Part shown: piece after piece, positions 54,031 to 63,067 of the stretch
How the letters are laid out: each line of letters starts with the position of its first letter
Numbering within the stretch: the stretch's first letter is position 1
DNA from: Gemmatimonadetes bacterium bin94
GTDB lineage: Bacteria; Gemmatimonadota; Gemmatimonadetes; Longimicrobiales; Gaopeijiaceae
Reading direction: 5' to 3'
DNA: 64,000 nt
NCBI GenBank assembly: GCA_002238865.1
Contig: MPNE01000007.1
Span: forward strand, 62,001-126,000
Made by a program: the position numbers and the translations under genes
Notes under the pieces: generated by a model
Told to the model about the DNA's origin: nothing
Seen by the model: only the letters and a program-made list of their open reading frames with translations
The model's database searches: none

Positions 54031-55524
54031 ATGGAACAGTCATTTCACCGGCGATCGAGCGGATGGGCGCGGCCGGCCCTTGCGGTTCTGGCCGTGCTGG
54101 CGCTCGGCTGCGGAGACACGGGCACGAGCCCGGAGGGCAATCGCGCGCCCCGGCCGATAGGCTTGATCGCGCCTGACACGGTCGTTGTGGGCGGTTCGGC
54201 TCGCATCGATGTGGCCGCCTACTTCAGCGATCCGGACGGCGACCCGTTGACCTACGGCGTCGCGTCCTCCGACACGCGAGTGACGGTCGCGACCGTGGCC
54301 GGCAGAACGGTGACCGTAGCAGGCGTGGCCGCGGGGAATGCCAGCGTGACCGTCACCGCGACCGACCCCGGCGGGCTCACGGCCACGCAGAGTTTTGCCG
54401 TGACGGTCGACGCCGTGGTGGTCGCGGCGGCAGAGGTCTTTCAATCGCTGCTTGCGAACTTCGCCGGGCAGAATGACATCGGGGCCGCCGCCATGGGGGT
54501 CATGAAGGACGGGGAGATCGTCTACGACGGCGCGGTTGGATTCATGGACGGGGACCGCCAGGGTCCGATCGCGCCGGACGTGATGATGAGGATAGCGAGC
54601 GTGTCCAAGCCGGTCACGGCGGCGGCCATCCGGGCGCTGGCGGCCGCCCGGCGGCTCGATTTCGGCGACCGGGCGTTCGACCTGGGCCAGGAGGGCGGCG
54701 GTATCCTCGACATCGAGCCCTTCCCGTGGCAGGGGGACTCCCGGCTCGCCGACATCACGGTGATTCACCTGTTGCGCCATCAAGGTGGCTGGGACCGGGA
54801 GGAAACGGAGGACTTCGTGTTCCGGGAGCTCAGGATTGCCGAGGCGATGTCGATCCCGAGCCCGCCGGGCCGAGTGAACACGGTGCGCTATGTGCTCGGA
54901 CAGCCCCTGCAGTTTGCTCCCGGCGCCCGGTCCGCCTACTCCAACGTCGGCTATCTGGTGCTGGGTCTCATCATCGAGGAGGTGTCGGGCCAGGACTACA
55001 TGACATACGTGCGCGAGAGCGTCTTCGCACCGCTCGGCGTTCCGCCCGAAGACGTCATCCGGGGCCGCACCTTCCCCGAAGACCGCAGCGGGCGCGAGCC
55101 GTGGTACGCCGCCGCGGGCACGGCCGTCAACGTGTTCGATCCCACGGGCCCGCGCGTCCGGTGGCCCGATGGCGGATGGGACCACGAGGCCAAGGTGGCC
55201 GAGGGCGGCCTGGTCCTGACGACGCGCGCGCTGCTACGCTTCGCGGACTCGCATCGCCTGTGGGGCGACGATATCGGTCGCCCTCGGAGCCACTCCGAAG
55301 GAGCTGGCAGGTGGGCCTACCACACCGGGTCGCTCTCCGGCACCAACACTCTGGCCCACCAACGCGGAAACGGCATCACCTACGTCGCCCTGTTCAACCG
55401 CCGGCCTGCGGGGCAGCCCGACTACGCGGAGCGTTTCCGGAGCGTCGTGGAGACACGTCTGAACGGCCTGATCGAGTGGCCGCGCCAGGTGGTGACCGCG
55501 GCTGGGAGACGGCCGCGCCACTGA
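54031..55524 (+). CDS. Beta-lactamase-family serine hydrolase lipoprotein with Ig-like domain
   Basis: The start at ATG 54031 was chosen because the longer frame begins before a terminator hairpin. 497 residues. A lipoprotein signal (VLALGC) is followed by an Ig/cadherin-like domain (about 30-120, SARIDVAAYFSDPDGDPLTY). The serine hydrolase of the class C beta-lactamase/DD-peptidase fold has SxxK (RIASVSKPV), YxN (SAYSNVGYL) and a third box HTG (YHTGSLSGT) in place of KTG. It probably acts as a peptidase or esterase in the periplasm or on the surface. Confidence 0.85.
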   Translation: MEQSFHRRSSGWARPALAVLAVLALGCGDTGTSPEGNRAPRPIGLIAPDTVVVGGSARIDVAAYFSDPDGDPLTYGVASSDTRVTVATVAGRTVTVAGVAAGNASVTVTATDPGGLTATQSFAVTVDAVVVAAAEVFQSLLANFAGQNDIGAAAMGVMKDGEIVYDGAVGFMDGDRQGPIAPDVMMRIASVSKPVTAAAIRALAAARRLDFGDRAFDLGQEGGGILDIEPFPWQGDSRLADITVIHLLRHQGGWDREETEDFVFRELRIAEAMSIPSPPGRVNTVRYVLGQPLQFAPGARSAYSNVGYLVLGLIIEEVSGQDYMTYVRESVFAPLGVPPEDVIRGRTFPEDRSGREPWYAAAGTAVNVFDPTGPRVRWPDGGWDHEAKVAEGGLVLTTRALLRFADSHRLWGDDIGRPRSHSEGAGRWAYHTGSLSGTNTLAHQRGNGITYVALFNRRPAGQPDYAERFRSVVETRLNGLIEWPRQVVTAAGRRPRH

Positions 55525-55525
55525 T

Positions 55526-56364
55526 TCACCCCGGCACCCACCCCACCACCCTCAGCGGTCCCCCGCTGCCGCCCTCGATCTTCATCGGCAGGGCGACGAT
55601 CCCGGCCCCGGTTGCCGGCAACCGGTCAAGGTTCGTCAGGTTTTCGAACCCCACGATGTTCTCGCTGTAGAGGATCACGTGGGACTGGAAGTCGGTCGAC
55701 TGGCCGTAGTCGATGCTGGGCGTGTCGATCCCGATCGCCGCGATGGCCCGATTCTCCACGAGCCACTGCGCGGCGTCGGTGCCGATCCCGGGGAAGTGCA
55801 GCTCCGGCACCGCGTCGGGCCCGGTGAGGTCGGTGCCCAGGTAGGCCGTGCGGTCGCTCCAGCGCGACGACCATCCGGTGCGGATGAGCAGGGCCGTGCC
55901 CTCGGCGATCTCCCCGTGCTCGGCCTCCCACGCCGTCAGGTCCGCGACTGACACCAGGTAGTCCGGGTCGGCCGCCGCGGCCGCCGAGACGTCCACCACG
56001 GACGCGGGCGCGATCAGGCTCGACAGCGGGACCTCGTCGGCGGCGTAGCGCCCCTCCGCGAAGTGCATCGGTGCGTCGAGGTGGGTGCCCCCGTGCTCCG
56101 CCGACGCGAACGAGTAGGAGGCATAGAAATAGCCGGCGTCGGTGTTGCCGAAAGCCAGTTCGGTGTGCCGGAAGCCCGCCGTGTCGGTGGGCCAGTAGAT
56201 CGTGGACGGCCCGAAGGCGTGGCCGAGGTCGACCCACTCGCCCGCGGTGCCGTCGAAGATGGCGGAATGGTCCGCGTCGCCGGAGCCGCCCGCAGGCACC
56301 CCGTGGCCACAAGGGCGCAGGTCATTGCAGACAGAGCGGCCGTCGCCCGGATCGTCGTCCTCAT
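55526..56364 (-). pseudogene. Cyclase-family (kynurenine formamidase-like) hydrolase with frameshift after the signal peptide
   Basis: The main frame (55526-56299) codes for a cyclase-family domain with EHGGTHLDAPMHFAEG (metal ligands), IRTGWSSRWSDR and IGIDTPSIDYGQS. Directly upstream, but in another frame, 56364-56298 codes for a clean lipoprotein signal MRTTIRATAALSAMTCALVA followed by TGC. The two fit as one protein if one base is lost or gained near 56298. Either the gene is broken, or there is a sequence error, or the GTG at about 56299 starts a cytosolic form. The family hydrolyses N-formylkynurenine or related amides. Confidence 0.7.
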
Positions 56365-56383
56365 ATCCTCCTCCTCCTTCTCC

Positions 56384-58354
56384 TTACTCCGGCAGGCGCA
56401 GCGCCACCAGCGAACCGGCGAGCCCGCGTCCGTTGATCGCCATTACCACGTACTGGACGCCATCGTGCATGTAGGTCATCGGGGCGGTGAGGGAAGACCC
56501 GGGGATCTCGACGGCACCCACCTCCTCGCCGGTCATCTTGTCAACGGCGCGGAAGATGGGGGCGGCCCCCCGGCCCTCGGCGTACATGAGCAGCGTCCCG
56601 GTCACCAGCTTGGTCGCGTGGGAGCGGGCGCCCGTGTTGCCGATGTCCACGCCTTCGAGCAGCGGGTGATTGCGGACGGACTCGGGGGTCTGGCCGTTGG
56701 GGATCTGCCAGAGGTGGTCGCCGGTGTTCAGATCGATGGCGGTGATGGTGCCGTACGGCGGCTTGAAGATGGGGAGGCCGCGCGGGCCGCGTACGCCGCC
56801 GGGCCCGACGCTCACCCAGTCCACGTTGGAGTCCGGGTCCACGTCGACCCCCGGGATCAGGCGCGGTGCGCTGCAGCCACGCGTCGACGCGACGTAGAGG
56901 ATGCCGGTCTCGGGATCCACGGCCGCGCCGCCCGGGATGTTGGCCCCGCCGTTGGCGCCGGGGCAGTGGATGGCGGCCTGGGTACCGTCGGCCGCGCCCT
57001 CGACGGAGGGGGGATTGAAGAGCGGGCCCAGCCGGAAGTCCTTCACGATGTCGAGCGCCATCGCGCGCAGTTCGGGGGTGAAGTCGATCAGGTCGTCCTC
57101 GGTAATCCCCTGCATCTCGTACGGGGCGGGGCGCGTGACGTGCGGCTGGGTCGGCGACAGCTGCTCGCCGGGCACGTCGGACTGCGGCACGGGACGCTCC
57201 TCGATCGGCCACACGGGTTCGCCGGTCTCACGGTTCAGGACGTACGCCCAGCCCTGCTTGGTAGTCTGCACGATGGCCGGGATGTCCTGCCCGTCCACCG
57301 TGATGTCCACCAGATTCGGCGCGGTGGGGTTGTCGTAGTTCCAGACGTCGTGGTGCACGGTCTGGAAGTGCCACCTGCGCTCGCCGGTCTGGACATCGAT
57401 CGCAAGAATCGACGTGGCGAAGAGGTTGTCGCCCGGGTGGAAGCCACCGAAGTAGTCGACCGTGGGCGGGTCGGTGACCACGTACACGAGGCCCAGTTCG
57501 GGGTCGGCCGAGAGCGGCGCCCACGCCGACACGTTGCCGGTCCACTTCCAGGCGTCGTTCTCCCAGGTCTCGTGGCCGTATTCGCCCTCCTGGGGGATCA
57601 CGTTGAAGGTCCAGAGGTGCTCTCCGGTCGCCGCGTCGTACGCGAGCACGTTCCCGGGCACGTTCTCCTTCATCGTCTGGTAGTAGCCCTGCTCGTGCGA
57701 GTTGCCGACGACGACCACGCCGTTGACGACGATCGGGGGCGACGAGTTGGTGATGTAGCCGACTTCCGCGGGCAGGCCGTCCTCGGGATGGTGGTCCCAG
57801 GGACCGAGGTCGTCGAGCAGGTCGACGGTTCCGTGTTTGCCGAAGGAGTCGACCGGCCGTCCGGTGTCGGGGTCGAGCGCGTGCAGGAAGAAGGCGGGGG
57901 TGACAAGGTAGATCGTTCCGCGTCCGTCGACATCCGCGTAGGCGACGCCCTTGCCGTAGTTCTTCCGCATCGAGTCCTCCCACCGCTTGGTGTGAGGCTC
58001 GCGGAAGGTCCACAGCGTCTCGCCCGTGGCGGGATCGATGGCCATGGCGGTCCGGCGTGAACCGGCCACCGAATAGAGGGTGCCGTCCACGTAGATGGGG
58101 GTTGCGCGCAGGAACGGGTCGGGCTCGGGGCTGAAGTTGTCGCCCCTCCACATCCACGCCACTTCCAGTTCGCCGAAGTTGGAGGCGTCGATCTGGCCGA
58201 GCGGGGAGTAGCGCGTGCTGGCGGCATCGGATCCCCAGTAGCGCCACTCGCCGTCCTGGGCGGAGGCCGTGGGGGGAGCCGCGAGGGCAAGGGCCGCGAG
58301 GGCGGCCGCGGCGGCGATCGTGCCCGCGGACCGGGCCCGAAGTGTGGGATTCAC
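56384..58354 (-). CDS. PQQ-dependent dehydrogenase-like beta-propeller protein
   Basis: The start is GTG 58354 behind GGAGGAAC (656 residues). A signal peptide (to TASAQ) is followed by an eight-bladed quinoprotein propeller: GEWRYWGSDAASTRYSPLGQ, MAIDPATGETLWTFREP, AYDAATGEHLWTFNVIP, LAIDVQTGERRWHFQTVHHD and DLNTGDHLWQIPNG. Related to membrane/periplasmic PQQ glucose- or alcohol-type dehydrogenases. No cytochrome c CxxCH motif is present. Electron acceptor and substrate unknown. Encoded between two hydrolases on the same strand. Confidence 0.87.
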   Translation of the reverse strand: MNPTLRARSAGTIAAAAALAALALAAPPTASAQDGEWRYWGSDAASTRYSPLGQIDASNFGELEVAWMWRGDNFSPEPDPFLRATPIYVDGTLYSVAGSRRTAMAIDPATGETLWTFREPHTKRWEDSMRKNYGKGVAYADVDGRGTIYLVTPAFFLHALDPDTGRPVDSFGKHGTVDLLDDLGPWDHHPEDGLPAEVGYITNSSPPIVVNGVVVVGNSHEQGYYQTMKENVPGNVLAYDAATGEHLWTFNVIPQEGEYGHETWENDAWKWTGNVSAWAPLSADPELGLVYVVTDPPTVDYFGGFHPGDNLFATSILAIDVQTGERRWHFQTVHHDVWNYDNPTAPNLVDITVDGQDIPAIVQTTKQGWAYVLNRETGEPVWPIEERPVPQSDVPGEQLSPTQPHVTRPAPYEMQGITEDDLIDFTPELRAMALDIVKDFRLGPLFNPPSVEGAADGTQAAIHCPGANGGANIPGGAAVDPETGILYVASTRGCSAPRLIPGVDVDPDSNVDWVSVGPGGVRGPRGLPIFKPPYGTITAIDLNTGDHLWQIPNGQTPESVRNHPLLEGVDIGNTGARSHATKLVTGTLLMYAEGRGAAPIFRAVDKMTGEEVGAVEIPGSSLTAPMTYMHDGVQYVVMAINGRGLAGSLVALRLPE

Positions 58355-58529
58355 ATGTTCCTCCGGATTGAACTGGGCTGGATGGTCTGGTCGGCCCCGA
58401 GACGCCCGTCGCGGGTGTTTCCGCGGCGGGAGGACGATCAAGGGCCGAATGAGAATACGACGGTTTGCGCCGGTCGGGCCAGTGTGGGCGGCGCGCGTAT
58501 CGGGTTTGGCGGCGGCGCGGGCCGCTCGC

Positions 58530-59531
58530 TCATCCCGGCGGGAGCTCTCCGTTGAGCTCCATGTAGACCCGGCCCAGCGCTGTTGCACCCTGGCTCGAGC
58601 GCAGGGACCACGCTTCCAGCTCGCCGAAGTCGGCCTGTTCGACCGCGTCTTCCAGGGACAGGCCCGCCGCGTGGAGCCGGCTGGCCTCGGCGATGACCTG
58701 CGCGACGGCCTGCCGGTACGTCTCCAGCTCCTCGGCAAGGACCTCCGGCGAATCGACGAAACCGTGCCCGGGCACGTAGGTGTCGACGTCCAGCGCCTGG
58801 GCGGCCTCGATCATCGCGACCCACTCGGACGGGTACGCGGAGCGCATGGCCGGGAAGACCCGGTTCAGGTACGCCTCGCTCATGAAGAGGATCTTCTCTT
58901 CGGGGAGGTGGACGACCAGATCGCCCCCGGTGTGGGCGCGTCCCAGGAACAGCAGGCGGATCTCGCGGCCGCCGAGTGTGAGAACCTCGGTTGCCTCGAC
59001 CGTCTCCGTGGGGACGACGACGGGCGGGGCGCTGGCGGGGCGGTCGGGGTTGTCGGCGGCCGCCTGCAGGACGGCCCGGGAGGTGGGGTGCGCATGGAAG
59101 ACGGCGCCGGCGGGGAACTCGGCGTTGCCGGCCGTGTGGTCGCCGTGGTCCGAACAGACCACCACATGGGTGATGGGCTGGCTGGTGACGGTGCCGATGG
59201 TTTCGACCAGGAGCCGGGTTTCGTCGGGACTGCCCTGGCCGTCGGCGACGAGAACCCCCTCGTCGGTGACGACGAACATGCTCACCGTGGTGAAGCGCTC
59301 GTCGCCCGCCGAGCGCAGCTGTTCATAGGAGTAGACCCCGGGCGCGAGTTCCTGGACACGCGGGAAATCGTCGTCGGTGTAGCCGCGGGCGTAGGGGTCC
59401 GCCGTGCGGAGGGGGTCGTCGGCGACGGGCGTGGATGCCGGGTCGGGGGGGCCGCAGGTGAGCGCGGTGGCGGCGGCGAGCGCGGCCAGAGCGGCGAGGC
59501 GGGTGGCGGGTGGGGCGGGGGCGGCTCTCAT
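58530..59531 (-). CDS. MBL-fold metallo-hydrolase lipoprotein with altered zinc motif
   Basis: The start at ATG 59531 has AGGAG upstream and gives a lipoprotein signal (ATALTC); 333 residues. MBL-fold motifs: VVVCSDHGDHTAGN in place of the usual HxHxDH (the first His reads Ser), FHAHPTSRA, LGRAHTGGDLVV and a final PGHGF. The fold is secure. Metal number and reaction are uncertain because of the Ser substitution. Same strand as the PQQ-type dehydrogenase and possibly co-transcribed. Confidence 0.82.
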   Translation of the reverse strand: MRAAPAPPATRLAALAALAAATALTCGPPDPASTPVADDPLRTADPYARGYTDDDFPRVQELAPGVYSYEQLRSAGDERFTTVSMFVVTDEGVLVADGQGSPDETRLLVETIGTVTSQPITHVVVCSDHGDHTAGNAEFPAGAVFHAHPTSRAVLQAAADNPDRPASAPPVVVPTETVEATEVLTLGGREIRLLFLGRAHTGGDLVVHLPEEKILFMSEAYLNRVFPAMRSAYPSEWVAMIEAAQALDVDTYVPGHGFVDSPEVLAEELETYRQAVAQVIAEASRLHAAGLSLEDAVEQADFGELEAWSLRSSQGATALGRVYMELNGELPPG

Positions 59532-59694
59532 GGGATTGGCTCCTGAACGGATTGGTTCCGGCTTGCCGGGCAAGGTCGCCATCAAGTCGGGTCCGCGCTA
59601 CAATGGTGAGTTGACCGACCATGATCACCTGAGCCAGGTGCCGGGGCGGACGCGTCCGGCCGATGGCCAGCGAACACCAGGGAGACATGACACG

Positions 59695-60285
59695 ATGCGC
59701 AGATTTCTGTTGGCGGCGGCGGTCGCCGTCGCAACCATGATTGCGGTGCCGAGCGGAGGCACCGCGCAGGAAGCGGGGGACGGGCTCATTGAAGCCGGTG
59801 CGATGGCCCCCGACTTCGAGCTGACCGGGGCCACCCGGCACGGGGTCCTCCGCGACAAGGTGCGGCTGAGCGACTACCGTGGGGAAACGGTGGTGCTCGC
59901 GTTCTTCTTCAGAGTCAGGACGCGTGGCTGAACGGTTCAAATGAGAGCGTACCGTGATCAGTACGCAGAGCTGTTCAACGAAGGCCGCAACGTCGTGGTG
60001 ATGGGGATTTCCAACGATTCCCCCGAGGAACTCGCCTCCTGGCTGAAGGACGAGGACTTCCCGTACATGTTCGGCAGCGACGCCGAAAACGATGGCGCCA
60101 CATACGCGCTTTTCGGCGGGGGCTTGCGGGACAACAACATGGTCGACAGCCGCGCGGTGATCGTGGTCGGTCCCGACGGCCGCGTGGCCAAGGTGATCCC
60201 CAGCTTCAACCAGGTGGACCCGGCGGCCTACGAGGAGCTGGCCGCCGTGATCGACGAGGTGACGCCGGAGCCGGAGGAGGGGTAG
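59695..60285 (+). CDS. Periplasmic peroxiredoxin, candidate selenoprotein (in-frame TGA at the peroxidatic Cys)
   Basis: Start ATG 59695 (GGGAG upstream) with a signal peptide (to TAQE). The AhpC/TSA fold runs MAPDFELTGATRHG, LSDYRGETVVLAFFFRVRTRG, then TGA at 59929-59931 (codon 79), then TVQMRAYRDQYAELF and on in the same frame to 60285 (196 residues in all). In this family the TGA position is the peroxidatic Cys (TxxC followed by TVQ/TIQ). The frame after it is intact and conserved (GISNDSPEELASWL; SRAVIVVGPDGRVAKVIP). A hairpin suitable as bSECIS follows. The alternative is a nonsense mutation, or separate translation from ATG 59941, which lacks a ribosome-binding site and would leave out the active site. 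Confidence 0.75.
59947..59966 (+). promoter_or_regulatory. Candidate bacterial SECIS hairpin
   Basis: GCGTAC and GTACGC form a perfect 6-bp stem with the 8-nt loop CGTGATCA. The loop begins 21 nt after the TGA and has G in its first two positions, as described for bacterial SECIS elements. A second small pairing, ACGGT with ACCGT, competes with it. Confidence 0.5.
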
Positions 60286-60321
60286 GACAAGCGGGTCAGG
60301 CGCAAGGGCCCGGCGGTGGCG

Positions 60322-60888
60322 CTAACGGGTCGCGTCTCCCAGCATCCCCTTCACCGCCTCGACCAGTTCCTGGTCCGGTCCCACGCCGGTGGAGACGATG
60401 CGCCCCTCGCCGTCAACGAGGACCACAATCGAGGTCGTGAGGGCTTCGTAGGCTCTCACGGCCTCGCCTTTTGCGTCGTAGACGTAGGTGTACCCGGGGT
60501 CGTGCTGCTCCACGTGGCGCCGCACCCGGCGCTGCGACTGCGCGACCGCGACCGCCACCGCGACGACCGTGACCTCGGCCCCGAACCGTGCCTGGACCTC
60601 GTCGATCTGTGGCTGCAGCGCTTCGCACTGCTCGCACCACGATGCCCAGAATTCGAGCAGAGCGGGGCCGCCGCCCACGATGTCGAGCAGCGAGACGGTG
60701 TTGCCGTCGAGGTCTTCGACCTGAGCGTCCGGAGCGAGGGTTCCGGGCGGCAACCCCAGCTGGGTGTCCTGCGCCTGGGCGGATGCGCGATTCGGGGCAG
60801 CAAGGGCTCCCGCCACGATCACGGGAATCGACGCGGCGGCGAGGATACCCGGCGCGCCGAGCTTCGGCAGTCTCTTCCAGATGCTCAC
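60322..60888 (-). CDS. TlpA-like periplasmic thioredoxin
   Basis: The start is GTG 60888 with AAGGA upstream (188 residues). N-terminal signal or anchor (about 8-37, GAPGILAAASIPVIVAGALA), then a TlpA/ResA-type fold: APDAQVEDLDGNTVSLLDIV, the active site ASWCEQCEALQPQ (CxxC), and a cis-Pro region replaced by TTSIVVLVDGEG. It would reduce periplasmic disulfides. Follows the CcdA-like gene by 11 bp, so the pair is an operon. It converges on the peroxiredoxin gene, which it might recharge (inference). Confidence 0.87.
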   Translation of the reverse strand: MSIWKRLPKLGAPGILAAASIPVIVAGALAAPNRASAQAQDTQLGLPPGTLAPDAQVEDLDGNTVSLLDIVGGGPALLEFWASWCEQCEALQPQIDEVQARFGAEVTVVAVAVAVAQSQRRVRRHVEQHDPGYTYVYDAKGEAVRAYEALTTSIVVLVDGEGRIVSTGVGPDQELVEAVKGMLGDATR

Positions 60889-60899
60889 GATCGACGTCC

Positions 60900-61625
60900 T
60901 TACAGGTTGTATCCGACTTGTATGAAGTAGTACTGCGCGACTCCCAGCATGATCAGCGCGGCGACCCGTTTCACGGTGACCATCCACTTCCCGGACTTCG
61001 GGAGGCGGGAAATGGTTCCCGAGAAGAGGCCGACCGCGACCAGCAGCGCGGTCATCCCCAGTGAGAACACGAAAAGGTAGACGAATCCCATGGCTCCCGC
61101 TCGGGTCGCCGCGACCCACGCCAGGACGGCGGCGAAGGCGGGGGCCCCGCACGGGGCGGCCACGACCCCGGAGGTGGCGCCCAGAACGAACACGGCGCCG
61201 TACGAACCGCCCCCGCGTCCCCCGGCCCACGTCAGGAGGCGCTGTGGTACGCGCACGGGGATCACGTCCAGCATGGCCAGCGCGAAAAGGAGAAGAAGGT
61301 TGCCGATGGCGAACAGCGCCCAGGGGCTGGCGCTCACTGTGCCGAAAAGGGTGCCGGTCATGCCCGCGATCAGCCCCAGGAGGGCATACAGCAACGCCAT
61401 TCCGACCACGTAGGTCAGCGTGAGAGCCAAGGTCCTGCTCCAGGGCTGATCGTCCTGCGCCGTGCCCGAGATCACCGAGGCGGTGATGGGGATCATCGGG
61501 TACACGCACGGGGTCAGGCTGGTCGCCACACCCGCGCCGAAGAGGACCACAAGGGCGAGAAGCGGACTGGAGGCGAGGGCCTCCGACAGCCCGCCAGCTG
61601 CCTCCTGTGGCAGAAAGGAGATCAT
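60900..61625 (-). CDS. CcdA/DsbD-type thiol-electron transporter
   Basis: 241 residues with six TM helices and the two redox Cys in TPCVYPMIP (TM1) and APCGAPAFA (TM4), the CcdA family signature. It passes electrons from cytosolic thioredoxin to periplasmic thioredoxins such as the TlpA-like protein encoded next. The N-terminus is short and there is no DsbD-type periplasmic domain. Confidence 0.9.
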   Translation of the reverse strand: MISFLPQEAAGGLSEALASSPLLALVVLFGAGVATSLTPCVYPMIPITASVISGTAQDDQPWSRTLALTLTYVVGMALLYALLGLIAGMTGTLFGTVSASPWALFAIGNLLLLFALAMLDVIPVRVPQRLLTWAGGRGGGSYGAVFVLGATSGVVAAPCGAPAFAAVLAWVAATRAGAMGFVYLFVFSLGMTALLVAVGLFSGTISRLPKSGKWMVTVKRVAALIMLGVAQYYFIQVGYNL

Positions 61626-61676
61626 GACCGGGGCCGGCCAACGGGAATGGCCGGCCCCGGTTCGATCGATTTGCTA

Positions 61677-63020
61677 CTAGCGGCCGCCACGGCGTTTGGC
61701 AGTCCGGCCCGTGCTGCTGCCGGAACTGCTGCTGCCGGAACTGCGGCTGGATGTCGAGGGGATGCTGCGAATGGGGCTGCTGCCTCCGCTGGACATGGAA
61801 CTGCTGCCGCCACGCGGTTTGGCCTTGCGGGTGCCGCCGCTGCTCCCTCCGGAGGACGCCGAACCCCGGCTTCCGCCGCTACTGCCCACCCAGGAACGGC
61901 CGCCGCTGGAGCCACCGGATATGGACCGCGGGCCTCTGTATCCCCTGCCGGCAACCACCCGCCCGCCTACGGTGGAGGGCCGCGTGCGGTTCACGTTCAC
62001 GACGACGGGCACGTAGCCGCCGTAGCCACCGTAGCCATAGCCGTAGCCACCATAGCCGTAGCCGTAGCCGTAGCCATAACTACGATACCCGAAGCCGTAG
62101 CGAGAGTAGAAGGGGTTGTAGTAGGGGTCCGCGTAGATTCTCCTGGCCGCGCGGGCGCCCTCGTACTCACCTTCCTCCGGAGCGGCTCCCTGTTGTCCGA
62201 AAGCGAAGCGGGCGGGGAAGGAAACGGCTACCACGACATCGATGACCCTCATGGATACGCCTGCTTCCTCCAGCCGGAGAAGATCATCGGCGTCCAGGTT
62301 GATGAACTCCTGCCGCACTGCCGCGATCCAGCCCTCCACGGCTTCGGGCGCCACGTTGGCGGAGGCGTCGATGACGTCGTCGATGCTGATGACGGTGTTG
62401 GCATACGCCACGGCGCCCCTCACCGAGAAAGGACTCGGCATGTCGAGGTTCGCGAACCCCAGCTCCCTCAGGACGCTGCCGTCGGTCCGTTGATACCACT
62501 GGGACCACGCCGTCGATACGCCGTTCATCTCGATGGCCCGGACGTCAAGCCATTCGCCGGGCGACGGCATGGAGATGATCCCGGTGCTCCGGCGGGGAGC
62601 TTCCCCGTCGCAACTCAGCTCGGAGATCGTGTAGATGCGACGCTGGTCATCGGAGAAGCTGGCGGACTCGCGTCCGCTGCACCCCTCCTGCGCAATTTCT
62701 CTTGGCAGTCCGTCGGTCCGGAAGGTCTCGCGGTACGAGATGGAACCCTCCACGATCGTGAGCATCTCCACATCGGCACCACTTGGGACGAAGCAGAGCA
62801 TGCCCTCGTCCACTTCGTTGCCCGAGAGCATCCAGTCGCCGCTGGCGGCCAACTGGGGTTGCCAGCATCCCAGGTAGGGCTGCCAGCCCGTCTTCGTCTC
62901 CCGCTCCTGCCCGTTCAGGGCGGCCGGGGCACCTGCAAGGGCGACGACAGCTCCCACACCGGCGACCAATCCGATGCTCTTCATCCTGACGACCGTGGTT
63001 GTTGACTTGGCAATCCGCAT
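61677..63020 (-). CDS. Secreted protein with Tyr/Gly repeat and Ser/Gly-rich tail
   Basis: The start at ATG 63020 gives a signal peptide (SIGLVAGVGAVVALAGAPAA) and 447 residues. A soluble domain (about 40-280, YLGCWQPQLAASGDWMLSGN ... VSMRVIDVVVAVSFP) is followed by a YG-rich run (SYGYGYGYGYGGYGYGYGG) and a Ser/Gly-rich tail ending in RTAKRRGGR. The domain is not assigned. Low-complexity tails of this type suggest surface adhesion or aggregation. Followed on the same strand by no further gene before the CcdA-like gene. Confidence 0.65.
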   Translation of the reverse strand: MRIAKSTTTVVRMKSIGLVAGVGAVVALAGAPAALNGQERETKTGWQPYLGCWQPQLAASGDWMLSGNEVDEGMLCFVPSGADVEMLTIVEGSISYRETFRTDGLPREIAQEGCSGRESASFSDDQRRIYTISELSCDGEAPRRSTGIISMPSPGEWLDVRAIEMNGVSTAWSQWYQRTDGSVLRELGFANLDMPSPFSVRGAVAYANTVISIDDVIDASANVAPEAVEGWIAAVRQEFINLDADDLLRLEEAGVSMRVIDVVVAVSFPARFAFGQQGAAPEEGEYEGARAARRIYADPYYNPFYSRYGFGYRSYGYGYGYGYGGYGYGYGGYGGYVPVVVNVNRTRPSTVGGRVVAGRGYRGPRSISGGSSGGRSWVGSSGGSRGSASSGGSSGGTRKAKPRGGSSSMSSGGSSPIRSIPSTSSRSSGSSSSGSSTGRTAKRRGGR

Positions 63021-63067
63021 GTTCAACTCCTCCGCTTCCGGCACTGGCCTGGTTGGCGTGCTCATCT

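Noticed and set aside
59941-60285. A separate small gene starting at ATG 59941
   Set aside because: It has no ribosome-binding site, would lack the peroxiredoxin active site and first strands, and is in frame with the upstream part across a single TGA.
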